DNA from: Desulfosporosinus sp. OT
GTDB taxonomy: Bacteria; Bacillota; Desulfitobacteriia; Desulfitobacteriales; Desulfitobacteriaceae
NCBI RefSeq assembly: GCF_000224515.1
Contig: NZ_AGAF01000065.1
Coordinates: forward strand, 1-39,653
Direction of reading: 5' to 3'
Length of the DNA: 39,653 nt
Each line of letters begins with the position of its first letter. Positions within the stretch are counted from its first letter, which is position 1. Below are positions 7,967 through 17,514 of this stretch, in pieces. The notes below the pieces were generated by a model. The model ran no database searches. It was given only the letters and a program-made list of their open reading frames with translations, and had not been told where the DNA came from. A program made the position numbers and the translations under genes.

Positions 7967-9088
7967 TTAGACCATTGTTCTTTTGAAGACTACCAATGGG
8001 TTATGAGAACTCCCCTTAAAGATATTTTCTCTATTAACCTTAACTGATTTATCAAGAATTGCATAATCCGTTTGCGCATTTTCCTCGATATGACACTTTG
8101 GAAGGATTATGCTATTTTTTATTTTGCATCCTTGCTCTAAAATCACACCTCGAAAGATAATCGAGTTAACTACTTCTCCTGCAATAGAGCATCCACTGGC
8201 AATCAATGAGTTGCTGACCTTTGCCTGTGAAGTGTATTGAGTGGGGGGATAATCTTTAAATTTTGTATGTATTCGATCCCCTCCCAACCATAATCTTCCT
8301 CGAACTTCCAGGTCCAAAAGTTCCATACTTCGATCAAAGTAATCTTTAAGCGTATGAATCGTCCCAATCGACGAACACGTTAGACTTCCATAAATCTTGA
8401 AAATTTGCAGGTTTGAATTAAATATATCTATTATGTCAATACACCCAATGCCACTATACTTCTCAACAATATTTAACAAAAGCTCACGTCGGATTATTAA
8501 CATATTGACGAAATGGGATTGGAGGAACAGTCCTCTCTCGCGACTTTTCTTGTCTAGAATATTCGTAACTCTCCGTCCCTCACCCATCTCGAGAAATACT
8601 CCATCCGTCTGTTTATCTGAGTTAGCGGTTTCACTGTATATCAAAGTAATATCTGCATGCTTGTCATTATGAAATTCGAGTGCATTCTTAAAATTCATAT
8701 TATATATTTGATCACCACTACTGATGATAACATTTTCTGCAAAGTCTTTTTGCAGAAACTCAATATTATTATATAAATCCGTAACACAAAACGTATGATT
8801 GTTCTCGGAGAAGCCATGAATGGCTTCAGGCAAAATAAACAACCCACCATCTTTTCTGTCCAGAAACCAAGCTTTACCAGCTCCCAAGTGATCCAGAAGT
8901 GGTCTATAATGGTGTGGGGTTACCAATCCAATCGTTCTTATTCCAGAGTTAACCATGCTGGATAACGCGAAATCGAGAATTCGATATCTGCCTCCAAATG
9001 GAACTGCAGCTATCGGCCTTTTTAGGGCAAGTCCTTGTAAGTTGTCAGTTGCGCTATTTGCATAAATAATTCCTATAGCGTTCGACAT
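7967..9088 (-). CDS. glgD: GlgD, regulatory-type subunit of glucose-1-phosphate adenylyltransferase
   Basis: 373 residues, the usual GlgD length. An N-terminal nucleotidyltransferase fold (AVPFGGRYRILDFALSSMVNSGI, in part, about residues 28-50) is followed by a left-handed beta-helix with hexapeptide-like turns (VNSIIFRGVILEQGC). The GlgC glycine loop [11 protein letters not shown] is replaced here by ANSATDNLQGLALKR, typical of GlgD, which has little catalytic power alone and modulates GlgC. It starts 15 bp after glgC with GGCGGGAG upstream, so the two are one operon. Known role in Firmicutes: the GlgC-GlgD heterotetramer makes ADP-glucose for glycogen. Confidence 0.95.
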   Translation of the reverse strand: MSNAIGIIYANSATDNLQGLALKRPIAAVPFGGRYRILDFALSSMVNSGIRTIGLVTPHHYRPLLDHLGAGKAWFLDRKDGGLFILPEAIHGFSENNHTFCVTDLYNNIEFLQKDFAENVIISSGDQIYNMNFKNALEFHNDKHADITLIYSETANSDKQTDGVFLEMGEGRRVTNILDKKSRERGLFLQSHFVNMLIIRRELLLNIVEKYSGIGCIDIIDIFNSNLQIFKIYGSLTCSSIGTIHTLKDYFDRSMELLDLEVRGRLWLGGDRIHTKFKDYPPTQYTSQAKVSNSLIASGCSIAGEVVNSIIFRGVILEQGCKIKNSIILPKCHIEENAQTDYAILDKSVKVNRENIFKGSSHNPLVVFKRTMV

Positions 9089-9103
9089 TATTGCTCCCGC
9101 CTT

Positions 9104-10303
9104 TCAAATTATCTGGGGCCTATAAACATTCTTACCTGCTTCGATAACGGAGCCTTCAGAGATATTATGATTATCCTCAATAACCGTAATCCCTTCTTGA
9201 TCCGGAATGACTTGTTCCTCAGCACCGACAATACAGTGACGCATAATTTCTGCATTCTCTCCGACAATCGTTTTTCGTATGCGTGATCCAGTGTGAACTT
9301 TTACATACGGTAATAATATAGAATCCCTTATTTTTACCCCTTTGCCCACATAAACTCCAGGCGCAATGATTGAATTGCGCACATCACCGTGAACAATACA
9401 CCCATTACAAACAAGACTGTTCTCTATTTTCGCGGTAGACCCAACAAAATGGGGTGGTAAAATATCTTCATTCGAAAATATTCGGAATTGCGGATCAAAA
9501 ATATTGAGAAAATGTCCCTCCCTCAAGGACTCCATATTAGCGTGATAATAACTTTCAATTGTGCCGACATCTCGCCAATACCCATGGAACTCGTAAGCAT
9601 AGACTCGTTTCGCTTGTTTTAACTGGTGTGGAATGATATTTTCGCCAAAATCATTTTGAGACCCTAAATCTTTTGCATCTTCAATTAACGCTTGTTTAAG
9701 TGTTGACCAGTTAAAAATATAGACACCCATCGAAGCCAAATCACTGTCTGGTTGGGCAGGTTTTTCCGAAAACGTTGTTATTCTAGCATCTCCATCAACC
9801 GTTAGAATTCCAAACCGAGAGGCTTCCTCTCGAGGAACTTGAATGGCCGCAATGGTTATTTCAGAATTCTTCTCTTTATGAAAGTTTAGCATTCGCGCAT
9901 AATCCATTCTATAGACGTGATCCCCGGAAAGAATAAGTACATATTCTGGATCGTGAAAATCAATAAATTCGTAATTTTGGTATACAGCATTCGCTGTTCC
10001 GTTATACCAACTTCCTTCTTTTTCGCCTAAAAAAGGGGGGAGAATGTGGACTCCGCCATACGGGTTATCTAAGTCCCAGGCTGAACCCAAACCAATATAT
10101 GAATTAAGCTGTAATGGCTTATATTGGATTAGAACACCGACCGTATTAATGTTTGAATTTGTGCAATTGCTCAAGGTGAAATCGATAATTCGATATTTAC
10201 CACAGAAAGAAACTGCTGGCTTTGCCCTTTTTCGAGTTAAACCGCCCAATCTGCTACCTTGTCCACCAGCTAACAGCATTGCCACGCATTCCTGCTTGCG
10301 CAT
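9104..10303 (-). CDS. glgC: GlgC, glucose-1-phosphate adenylyltransferase catalytic subunit
   Basis: 399 residues. The nucleotide loop [18 protein letters not shown] (about residues 13-30) is intact, followed by [12 protein letters not shown], the sugar-site [16 protein letters not shown] and a C-terminal left-handed beta-helix. It converts glucose-1-phosphate and ATP to ADP-glucose and pyrophosphate, the committed step of glycogen synthesis. Ribosome binding site AAGGGG. It is first in a glgC-glgD operon; no glgA, glgB or glgP lies in the window. In spore-formers, glycogen made by this pair is often a sporulation reserve, which would suit the neighbourhood, but that is inference. Confidence 0.96.
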   Translation of the reverse strand: MRKQECVAMLLAGGQGSRLGGLTRKRAKPAVSFCGKYRIIDFTLSNCTNSNINTVGVLIQYKPLQLNSYIGLGSAWDLDNPYGGVHILPPFLGEKEGSWYNGTANAVYQNYEFIDFHDPEYVLILSGDHVYRMDYARMLNFHKEKNSEITIAAIQVPREEASRFGILTVDGDARITTFSEKPAQPDSDLASMGVYIFNWSTLKQALIEDAKDLGSQNDFGENIIPHQLKQAKRVYAYEFHGYWRDVGTIESYYHANMESLREGHFLNIFDPQFRIFSNEDILPPHFVGSTAKIENSLVCNGCIVHGDVRNSIIAPGVYVGKGVKIRDSILLPYVKVHTGSRIRKTIVGENAEIMRHCIVGAEEQVIPDQEGITVIEDNHNISEGSVIEAGKNVYRPQII

Positions 10304-10652
10304 GTATGTAACCCCTTCCTCTTATATTCTTTGCAATCTTCTCGATGTTGACTTAACCTTTCAAACATTAACTTGGAAGTTATGTTAACTTCATCAGATA
10401 GACCTTTTTAAGCTATTCGACACAATATGTTAGTTACCCTTCTTATTTAATGATAATTACTATAAATATACTTGAATGTTGTAGTTCAATATCAGACGTG
10501 GTAATAAACACAATCTATATATTCTGCATACTTGATTATTTAGATACATTAACAAAAGCTCACTTACAACATTTAAGTGAGCTTTGTTTAGCGGCGAAAG
10601 CAAATTGGTAGCGAGTGAAAAAGTCTACTTATTTCCAAAAGAGCGCTGTGAG
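10304..10652. other. 349-bp intergenic region upstream of glgC
   Basis: Holds the minus-strand terminator of the receiver gene (10549-10585) and the leader of glgC. I could not pick a convincing glgC promoter. Confidence 0.4.
10549..10585 (-). terminator. Terminator of the Spo0F-like gene
   Basis: AAAGCTCACTTA (10555-10566) pairs with TAAGTGAGCTTT (10574-10585), loop of seven; on the minus strand TTTTGTTAATG follows. Confidence 0.75.
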
Positions 10653-11048
10653 CTATGAAATTATGTTTTGATGCTTCTCAATATTACTCATCAAGTCATT
10701 TATAAGGATACGTATTTCTACTAGGTCAAACGGTTTAATTATAAAGTGCTTAATCTTACCGTCTTGAACTGCATCTTTTAAATCTTTAGCATCAAAATAA
10801 GCACTCATTATCACAACTATTGTTTCTGGGGCTAAATCTCTTAATTTAGCTAAAATCTGAATACCTCCTAATCCAGGCATCCTCATATCAAGTAGGACAA
10901 GTTTAGGCTTTTCCTCTATAACAAGTTGTAAAGCACTTAATCCTTCAGCTGCTTCTTTAACTAAGTACCCCTCTTGAGTTAAAAACTCATACATAAGTCG
11001 GCGTATACCATAATTATCATCAACCACTAAAATATGATTATTACTCAC
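10653..11048 (-). CDS. Stand-alone receiver domain, Spo0F/CheY-like
   Basis: 131 residues from GTG at 11048, chosen because AAGGAGG lies nine bases upstream; a longer reading frame exists but lacks such a site. Single receiver domain: acidic pair in ILVVDDNYGIRR, phospho-acceptor in LVLLDMRMPG (about residue 53), MSAY switch Thr/Ser position, and the conserved Lys in FIIKPF. There is no output domain, so it passes phosphate on or acts by binding, as Spo0F and CheY do. It is 37 bp behind the small DHp-like gene and followed by a terminator, so the two form a unit. Partner kinase not identified. Confidence 0.85.
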   Translation of the reverse strand: MSNNHILVVDDNYGIRRLMYEFLTQEGYLVKEAAEGLSALQLVIEEKPKLVLLDMRMPGLGGIQILAKLRDLAPETIVVIMSAYFDAKDLKDAVQDGKIKHFIIKPFDLVEIRILINDLMSNIEKHQNIIS

Positions 11049-11085
11049 TAAAATCCGCCTCCTTATACACCCTACCATTCAATAT

Positions 11086-11277
11086 TTAATCCATCATTAT
11101 TAATTGGTCTATTAACTCATTAACTATCAGTTCCATATTATCCATTTCCTTTAATATTATGAGTGAATGGTCAATTTTATTATTCATTCTATCCAGTTGT
11201 ATAAATCCTTTTAGAACAGTTAATTGGTCAATCAAATTATTGCAAATACTTAATATCTGCTCTTTACTCATACTCAT
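11086..11277 (-). CDS. 63-residue DHp-like helical hairpin protein lacking the phospho-accepting histidine
   Basis: Residues 10-28 (NNLIDQLTVLKGFIQLDR) follow the pattern of the first helix of a histidine-kinase or Spo0B dimerisation domain (HE.RNPLTvikGFlQL), with Asn where His is expected and Asp-Gln instead of Asn-Pro. The second helix (about 38-60, ILKEMDNMELIVNELIDQL) matches the partner helix. No ATPase domain follows and the frame ends cleanly. It sits directly upstream of the Spo0F-like receiver. It could be a receiver-binding adaptor, an inhibitor that mimics a kinase, or the remnant of a kinase. The ribosome binding site is weak (AGAAAGTTGG), so translation is less sure. Confidence 0.6.
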   Translation of the reverse strand: MSMSKEQILSICNNLIDQLTVLKGFIQLDRMNNKIDHSLIILKEMDNMELIVNELIDQLIMMD

Positions 11278-11375
11278 CCAACTTTCTATATAAAGGTCCT
11301 AAAATCCTGTTAAAAAACCGAAGTAATTATATAGAAATACTTGCATTTTATTACCAGATTTAGCCCGTACAAATC

Positions 11376-11409
11376 TTACACTCTTGATTTGACAAATACA
11401 AGAGTGTAA
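11376..11409. repeat. 11-bp inverted repeat upstream of the DHp-like gene
   Basis: TTACACTCTTG (11376-11386) and CAAGAGTGTAA (11399-11409), 12 bp apart, about 100 bp upstream of the start at 11277. Next to it TTTGTCGCAAG resembles a Spo0A box (TGNCGAA) with one mismatch. It may be an operator or an attenuator stem. Confidence 0.5.
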
Positions 11410-11582
11410 TTTGTCGCAAGATTATTTATATACTTTAGCATCATCAAGCTATTATTATTCATTAAAAATTAGTTATCTTAAGAATCTGCGCTTTAAATAT
11501 TGAAACAATTAGGGAACTACACGTCAATAATGATTCTAAAAGCAGTATCACCAAATAATGAGATGATATACGCAAAATGATA

Positions 11583-11609
11583 AATAAAAAAATCCCCTAC
11601 TATGCGGGG
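11583..11609 (-). terminator. Probable terminator of the kinase operon
   Basis: On the minus strand CCCCGCATAGTAGGGG is followed by ATTTTTTTATTTA. The stem is short (4 bp), but the T-run is strong and it lies about 120 bp past the stop at 11731. Confidence 0.45.
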
Positions 11610-11730
11610 TTTTCCGCCGTCGGGGTTTCTTCATTCAGTGTTAATTATGATCATAATTTAGGTCAGGATATGATCGGTAATTAAGCTTAGAAAATAGGTA
11701 ACTTGACAAAACTCTAGTTTAGCTGTCCTC

Positions 11731-13659
11731 TTATTGCTTAAACTGCACGAAAAAGGTCGTACCTGACGACCCCGTAACAATATGGATTTCAGCATTGTGC
11801 CTAGCTGCAATGCTGTAACAGGTAGCCAGTCCTAAACCCGTGCCGCTCTCTTTGGTAGTGAAAAAGGGTGTCCCAATCTTCTCTAGGTCGTCCGTTTTGA
11901 TGCCACTCCCTTCGTCTACTACCGTTAGAACAACATTTTCACCGTCCATAAACGTTCTTATCGTCATCTTTCCGCCACTTGACATTGCTTCCAGTCCGTT
12001 CCGGACAAGATTCAAGATAAGCTGACGGATTTCTTTCTCGTCAAGAGGCAAAACTACCGTCTTCTTTAAATCAATCGTGATCTCTTTGTCGCTGAGCATT
12101 GCGTCCGCCTGAATTAACGGGAACATGTTCTCAATTAGCTTATTCAAACTCAAGGGCTGCAAATCTACCGCCTTGTTTTTAGCCAAGCTCAAGAATTCCG
12201 TGATAATCGAATTTGCTCTATCGAGCTCTTCAATCATCAGTTGGAAATAGCTATTAAACTTCCCGAACTCTTCTTTATCCCCCAATAACTGAAGAAAACC
12301 TCGGACAGTTGTCATTGGATTCCTAACTTCGTGACCAATCCCCGCTGCCATTTGTCCAATAAGGTTCAACCGATCCAAGCGGGCCATTTCCTTTTCAAAC
12401 ATTTTACGTTCGGAGATATCGCGGTAATAGACAGACAAACCTTCGTTGGACGGATAAACATACACTTCATACGGCGAATCTGTGTGGAGACCCGTGATCT
12501 CAAAATGTACGGCTTCTTTAGTACTCATAGCTTTTTGATAAAGAGCGTAATATTCGGAGAGCAATTCTGGATAAAGATCCCAAATACTTTGGCCGATCAA
12601 CTCTTCTCGGCTCTTAAGCCAGAATTTCTCTGCCTCTTCATTGACGAAGATAAACTGCCACTGGTGATTCAGAGAGAAGAAAGCATCCGTAATGCTTTCA
12701 AGAATATTAGTGAGCTTGAGGCTGGTTTCACTAAGCTTTTCATTCGCTTGAAAGAGTTCACAGGTTCGCTCCTGAACGAGCTTTTCAAGAGTTTGGTAGC
12801 GATCTTTTCGCTCCTTTTCTAGTTGTATTCGCTCGGTAATATCCCGTACAGACCAGACAAAAATCTGCTGTTCCTCAATGTTGGCCACACCGATCTGAAC
12901 CTCTACGAAAAACACTGCCCCACTTTTACGCACGGCGGCGGTGTCTAGGATCTTGCTAGTTTTATTCCAAATCGAAGAATCCTTGAGAACAGAAAGGATT
13001 TCTCCTGAAAAAAGCTTGGAGACATGCTGTCCCTGCAATTCCTCAGGTCCATAGCCGAACATTTCCGTCACTGCTGGATTGACGTTTAAAATGCATCCTC
13101 CTCCGTCTAGCGTAATTACACTATCTGTCGAAGTTTCTCCGATCACACGAGCTAATGCTTCAGCCTTACGCAGATCTGAAGTGGTGCGCTCTAAACTTTC
13201 ATTCATTGTTTCAAGTTCAATAGCCCGTCGCGTAAGCAATTCATTTTGGCGCCTAATATATATTTCATTAAGATGAATTTTAACAAATGCTTCTATTTTC
13301 ATTTTTAAAGCTTCTGGGTGGAATGGTTTAGATAAATAATCAATTGCGCCCAGAGAATACCCTTGCAACTTGTTTTCCATGGTCTGGTAAATCGCTGTAA
13401 TAAAAATAATAGGTGTATCCTGGCTTCTTTTCCTCGCCCTGATGAGCTTGGCAGTTTCAAAGCCGTCCATTCCTGGCATCTGTACGTCCAACAGAATCAC
13501 GGCAAAATCATCTTTCAGCAAGCACTTTAAGGCCTCTTCCCCAGAGCTGGCAAAAACTAGTTGATAGTCTGGCGATTTCAGTACTGCTTCTAACGCAAGC
13601 AAATTTTCTCGGCGGTCGTCAACAATTAAGATCTTCATTTTCTTTCTCTTTCTTGGCAC
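11731..13659 (-). CDS. Receiver-PAS-PAS histidine kinase
   Basis: Up to 642 residues (GTG at 13659; ATG at 13638, giving the family-typical MKILIVDD, is an equally good start). The N-terminal receiver (to about residue 125) has phospho-acceptor D58 in VILLDVQMPG and Lys in YLSKPF. Two PAS domains follow, about 165-280 and 315-420, each ending in a PAC-type motif (VRDITERIQLEKE, YRDISERKMFEKE). Then comes the HisKA H-box GIGHEVRNPMTTVRGF and an HATPase domain with DEGSGI and GTGLGLATC. No membrane segment, so cytoplasmic. It is the last gene of the three-gene operon and can both receive phosphate and act as a kinase. Confidence 0.92.
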   Translation of the reverse strand: MPRKRKKMKILIVDDRRENLLALEAVLKSPDYQLVFASSGEEALKCLLKDDFAVILLDVQMPGMDGFETAKLIRARKRSQDTPIIFITAIYQTMENKLQGYSLGAIDYLSKPFHPEALKMKIEAFVKIHLNEIYIRRQNELLTRRAIELETMNESLERTTSDLRKAEALARVIGETSTDSVITLDGGGCILNVNPAVTEMFGYGPEELQGQHVSKLFSGEILSVLKDSSIWNKTSKILDTAAVRKSGAVFFVEVQIGVANIEEQQIFVWSVRDITERIQLEKERKDRYQTLEKLVQERTCELFQANEKLSETSLKLTNILESITDAFFSLNHQWQFIFVNEEAEKFWLKSREELIGQSIWDLYPELLSEYYALYQKAMSTKEAVHFEITGLHTDSPYEVYVYPSNEGLSVYYRDISERKMFEKEMARLDRLNLIGQMAAGIGHEVRNPMTTVRGFLQLLGDKEEFGKFNSYFQLMIEELDRANSIITEFLSLAKNKAVDLQPLSLNKLIENMFPLIQADAMLSDKEITIDLKKTVVLPLDEKEIRQLILNLVRNGLEAMSSGGKMTIRTFMDGENVVLTVVDEGSGIKTDDLEKIGTPFFTTKESGTGLGLATCYSIAARHNAEIHIVTGSSGTTFFVQFKQ

Positions 13660-13710
13660 TCGTCCCTTTATTTTTTCACTTTAAGAACCCTACAACCTTG
13701 CTTAAATTAG

Positions 13711-14580
13711 CTACCTCATCTTCTGATAGATTTTCTGTGCCGAATCAAAGGCTTCATAGTAATGAGAGTAATTGTTAAAGGCAATATCTTCTTTACCCCC
13801 CAACCCTAGGATGCCTGACGTGCACAAACTCTCATAAAACAACCCATGAACACGGTTTTGCAGGACCCTATCAAAATAAATCATCACATTCCTGCAGATA
13901 ATCACGTGGAATTCATTAAACGAATGATCTGTAGCCAAATTGTGCTGGGCGAACACTACATTTTGCGTTAAAGACGGGTGAAAAACGGCTTTATCATTAA
14001 TAACCTCAAAGAAATCTGCAAAGTTCTTTGTTCCCCCTGATAGTAGGTAGTTGTCCTGGTATACCTCCATTTTATCTAATGGATAAACACCATCCTTTGC
14101 CTTTTTTAATAAATTTTCGTTCATATCTGTGGCGTATATCTTGGTTTTGTGATATAGACCTGCCTCGCATAGAATGATTGCCATGGAGTAAACTTCTTCC
14201 CCCGTGGAACAGCCTGCATGCCAGATTCGAACAAAAGGCAGTTCTTGGAGAAGCGGGACCACTTTTGTCCTGAATGATTCAAAAAAAGGGGGGTCCCTAA
14301 ACATCTCTGATATATGAATCGAGAAATCTGAGAGCAGCCTTTCCATCGCACAAGGGTCATGCAGAACCTTTTCCTGCAAGCTTGACACGCTTTTCAACCT
14401 TTCGGCCCGGATGCGATACCAGATTCTGCGCCTAATGGATGAAGAGACGTAATTTCTAAAATCAAACCCATAGTAACAATAAATCCCCTCTAGAAGCAGA
14501 CTTATTTCGATCTTTTCTAATTCATCACAGCTTTCCGCTTCAGTGATTGTCCTGTTTTCCTCTGAACTCATCAAAACCAT
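13711..14580 (-). CDS. cheR: CheR-family protein-glutamate methyltransferase
   Basis: 289 residues. N-terminal CheR helical domain (GFDFRNYVSSSIRRRI, about residues 38-53) and C-terminal SAM-binding fold with HAGCSTGEEVYSMAI, YATDMN and CRNVMIYFD. It transfers methyl groups from S-adenosylmethionine to receptor glutamates. The start codon lies one base after the stop of the upstream kinase (TAG-G-ATG), so translation is coupled. Operons of this hybrid-kinase/CheR type usually also encode a CheB methylesterase; none is present here. It may methylate the kinase's own coiled coil or the chemoreceptors elsewhere in the genome. Confidence 0.95.
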   Translation of the reverse strand: MVLMSSEENRTITEAESCDELEKIEISLLLEGIYCYYGFDFRNYVSSSIRRRIWYRIRAERLKSVSSLQEKVLHDPCAMERLLSDFSIHISEMFRDPPFFESFRTKVVPLLQELPFVRIWHAGCSTGEEVYSMAIILCEAGLYHKTKIYATDMNENLLKKAKDGVYPLDKMEVYQDNYLLSGGTKNFADFFEVINDKAVFHPSLTQNVVFAQHNLATDHSFNEFHVIICRNVMIYFDRVLQNRVHGLFYESLCTSGILGLGGKEDIAFNNYSHYYEAFDSAQKIYQKMR

Positions 14581-14581
14581 C

Positions 14582-17326
14582 CTATCTATAAAGCCAGATC
14601 TTGATTAAAGAAAACAGCTGTTCTAAGTTTACCGGCTTGCTGATATAATCCGATGCACCCGCTTGGATGCATTTTTCTCTGTCATTTTTCATCGCCTTCG
14701 CTGTCAAGGCGATTATCGGCAGGTTGGCGTACTCAGGAATTTGGCGAATGCTTTGTAATGCTTCGTATCCATCCATCTCAGGCATCATGATATCCATGAG
14801 AAGCAGGTCAATTCCAGGGTTTTTTTGTAAAATTTCTATGCCCTCCCTGCCGTTTTCGGCAAACAGAGTCTGCATATTACGATTTTCAAGGGCTGTGGTC
14901 AGGGCAAACACGTTCCGCATGTCATCATCCACAACTAGTATTTTCTTGCCTTCTAAGCGCGTGTTACCGTTCTCTACTCTTAGATTTTCATCGGCCACCT
15001 GTACGACGGTTGAAATGGCTCTGTTAGATTCAGCCACGGGGGAAGGCCACTCCTCCAGAGCTACTGCTGCTTCGGTGCAGGTTAGTTCGGAAAAATCGTT
15101 TTCAGCGTACTGGCCGGGCAGATATAGGGTAAACTTACTCCCCCTACCTTCGATGCTGTCAATCTCAATAAACCCTCCCAGCAACCTAGCAATTTTCTGA
15201 CTGATGGTCAGTCCTAAACCTGTGCCCCCGTATTTCCTTGCAGTTGTCCCATTCGCCTGCTGGAAGGCCTCAAAGATCATTTTCTGCTTATCTTTAGGGA
15301 TTCCAATGCCCGTGTCGGTCACCGAAAAAGCCAAGACCCACTCCACATTCATGAATAGGTCATTTTTTGTAACAATGTGATCTTCCGTCCTCCAGACTCG
15401 CAGAGTGACACTTCCATGATCCGTAAATTTAAAAGCATTAGATAATAAATTTTTTAAAATTTGCTGTAACCGATATTCGTCTATACAAATGGTCTGAGGC
15501 AGACCTGCATCCATTTGAACTATAAACTCCAGTTTCTTTTGGCTTGCTGCGGGAAGAAAGAATCGTTCGACATAGTTCTTGATTGCGGCCAATTCAATAA
15601 CTGTCGGGTTTATAGATAACTTGCCGGCTTCTACCTTGGAAAGGTCCAAGATGTCATTAATCAGAGTCAACAGTTCATTTCCTGAAGAATAAATAGTTTT
15701 TACATACTCCACTTGACTCGCCGTTAGGTTATCTTCCTGGTTCTCGGCTAGCGTTTGAGAAAGAATCAGCAAGCTGTTTAGCGGCGTTCTCAACTCGTGC
15801 GACATATTAGATAGAAACTCTGTTTTATATTCAGAGCTTTCTTCAAGAGCAGCTTTCATGTTTTCCAGTTCCGTTGCCCTCTTTTCAGAGTATTTATACT
15901 GCTCCTCCAGCTTCTCATTAAAGGTTTTAAGCTCCTCCTGCTGGAGTTGAAGTTCCTCAGATTGAGACTGAAGTTCTTCAGTCAAGACCTGTGATTCTTT
16001 CAGCAGTGTTCCAATCTTCATGTGAGCTTCCACCCGATTTATGGTAACCCCTATGTCCTTTGAAATCTGTTGCAGAAGCTCCTGCTGGAGAGGGTTAAAC
16101 GTTTGAAGGGATGCAAGTTCCATGATCGCCACTACCTGTTCCTCAAACGCCACAGGAAGTATGACAATGCTTTTTGGTGATGTCTCGCCTAAACCAGAGG
16201 AAACCTTAATATAATCTCCAGGAACCCGGTCCAGCATTATCATCCTGTTTTCCAAAGCGCTCTGCCCCACCAGCCCTTCCCCCGGAAGGAAAGCCCCCCC
16301 TGCGCTTTCCTGCGAACTACCTGCATAAGAGGCGAACTTATTAAAACACTGCTTGTCCCCGTTTCCCTCTCTAATATAAAAAACCGCATAACTTGCTTCG
16401 ACCATGGGGGGGATTTTAGTGATCAAAAGGTGAGTCAGAGTTTTTAAGTCCTGAACTCCCTGGCATAAAGCGGTAACGTCGGAACTCCTAGATTTCAACC
16501 AGTTTTGTCCCTCTATTTCTTCAATGAATTCTTTCTCTTGAGCGGCATGCCCCTCTAGGGACAGTACCATCTCATTAAAGGATGTGGCTATTTCCGCAAC
16601 CTCATCATGTGAATAGATATCGATGCGCGGTAAATTAATATGCTCCTTAATCAGCGAAACACGATTCATAACATCAGTGACTTTGCGAATATCTCTCGTA
16701 ACTCTCTGTGTGATCCAGACAGTTATCCCCGCACCAACAAACAAGGTTAATACTAGAGAAATGAATAAGAACTTGAGTGCTTGGTTATAGGCAGAGACGG
16801 CTGATTTCTGTACTTCGTCCATGGCCTGACCATCAATGTCCTTTAACTGCTTTATTAATTTTAATATCTGGGCGCGTGTTTCAGCTCCCTCAACTATCGC
16901 TTGAATAGCCTCCGTTTTCTTGCCTGCAGAAGCTAAGGTAATGCATTTTTCTTGCATATCGGTATAATCATCGTTTATTGTTTTCAGCTGCCGAAGCACA
17001 TTTCTGGTGTTTTCTACTTCTGCGATGCTCTCGCGGGAATCAAGTGCCGACTCTAGCTCACTCCTGGATGTACGAATTGAATTAATAGTCTGCAAAAAAT
17101 CCTGCTTTTCCAAGTCCAGTGAAACAAGGTCCCTATAAAACCTGCTGATATTGTTGATTTCATCTTGCACAGTGTTAGTTAATTTGATTTTTTGATTACG
17201 CACCTGTTGGGTCTCTTCAGCATGCCTGTTTGAGACATCTAAATTATGAATCGATACTCCAAAAAGTACAGTCATTATAGCCAAAATAGTTGCATATCCG
17301 AGAAAGAGTTTCGTCTTGAGCCTCAT
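14582..17326 (-). CDS. Membrane hybrid histidine kinase (4HB sensor-HAMP-GAF-HisKA-HATPase-receiver)
   Basis: 914 residues from ATG at 17326, chosen because GAAAGGA precedes it; an upstream in-frame TTG lies inside that site. Two membrane helices (about 8-26 and 184-204) flank a helical sensor domain outside the cell. A HAMP linker, a GAF domain (about 275-425) and a coiled coil rich in Glu/Gln (EELQSQSEELQLQQEEL) follow. Then HisKA with FLSNMSHELRTPLNS, HATPase with NLLSNAFKFT and GTGLGLTIS, and a C-terminal receiver with LLMDIMMPEMDG and SDYISKPV. It is the first gene of the operon with cheR and the second kinase. The signal sensed is unknown. Confidence 0.92.
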   Translation of the reverse strand: MRLKTKLFLGYATILAIMTVLFGVSIHNLDVSNRHAEETQQVRNQKIKLTNTVQDEINNISRFYRDLVSLDLEKQDFLQTINSIRTSRSELESALDSRESIAEVENTRNVLRQLKTINDDYTDMQEKCITLASAGKKTEAIQAIVEGAETRAQILKLIKQLKDIDGQAMDEVQKSAVSAYNQALKFLFISLVLTLFVGAGITVWITQRVTRDIRKVTDVMNRVSLIKEHINLPRIDIYSHDEVAEIATSFNEMVLSLEGHAAQEKEFIEEIEGQNWLKSRSSDVTALCQGVQDLKTLTHLLITKIPPMVEASYAVFYIREGNGDKQCFNKFASYAGSSQESAGGAFLPGEGLVGQSALENRMIMLDRVPGDYIKVSSGLGETSPKSIVILPVAFEEQVVAIMELASLQTFNPLQQELLQQISKDIGVTINRVEAHMKIGTLLKESQVLTEELQSQSEELQLQQEELKTFNEKLEEQYKYSEKRATELENMKAALEESSEYKTEFLSNMSHELRTPLNSLLILSQTLAENQEDNLTASQVEYVKTIYSSGNELLTLINDILDLSKVEAGKLSINPTVIELAAIKNYVERFFLPAASQKKLEFIVQMDAGLPQTICIDEYRLQQILKNLLSNAFKFTDHGSVTLRVWRTEDHIVTKNDLFMNVEWVLAFSVTDTGIGIPKDKQKMIFEAFQQANGTTARKYGGTGLGLTISQKIARLLGGFIEIDSIEGRGSKFTLYLPGQYAENDFSELTCTEAAVALEEWPSPVAESNRAISTVVQVADENLRVENGNTRLEGKKILVVDDDMRNVFALTTALENRNMQTLFAENGREGIEILQKNPGIDLLLMDIMMPEMDGYEALQSIRQIPEYANLPIIALTAKAMKNDREKCIQAGASDYISKPVNLEQLFSLIKIWLYR

Positions 17327-17514
17327 ACTACGCTTTCCTTTCAATTAAATTTAAATCTAGTCGAAAGAGCTCACAGTGGACTCGATAAAAATAGCTCTAC
17401 GTCACAATGTAATGATTCAACATTTAAAGTCCAATCCCCTTTGATAAATATGTTGATTAATGTCATAATTTAGAAAACATTGCCTTAAAACGCAAACCTC
17501 TTTTGACTATCGGA

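Larger units (their letters stand above)
11278..11730. other. 453-bp intergenic region
   Basis: Contains an 11-bp inverted repeat (11376-11409) and a likely minus-strand terminator (about 11583-11609). No additional gene was found. Confidence 0.5.

Noticed and set aside
12331-12822. 163-codon open frame antisense to the receiver-PAS-kinase
   Set aside because: Lies wholly across PAS and kinase codons, with no motifs or ribosome binding site.
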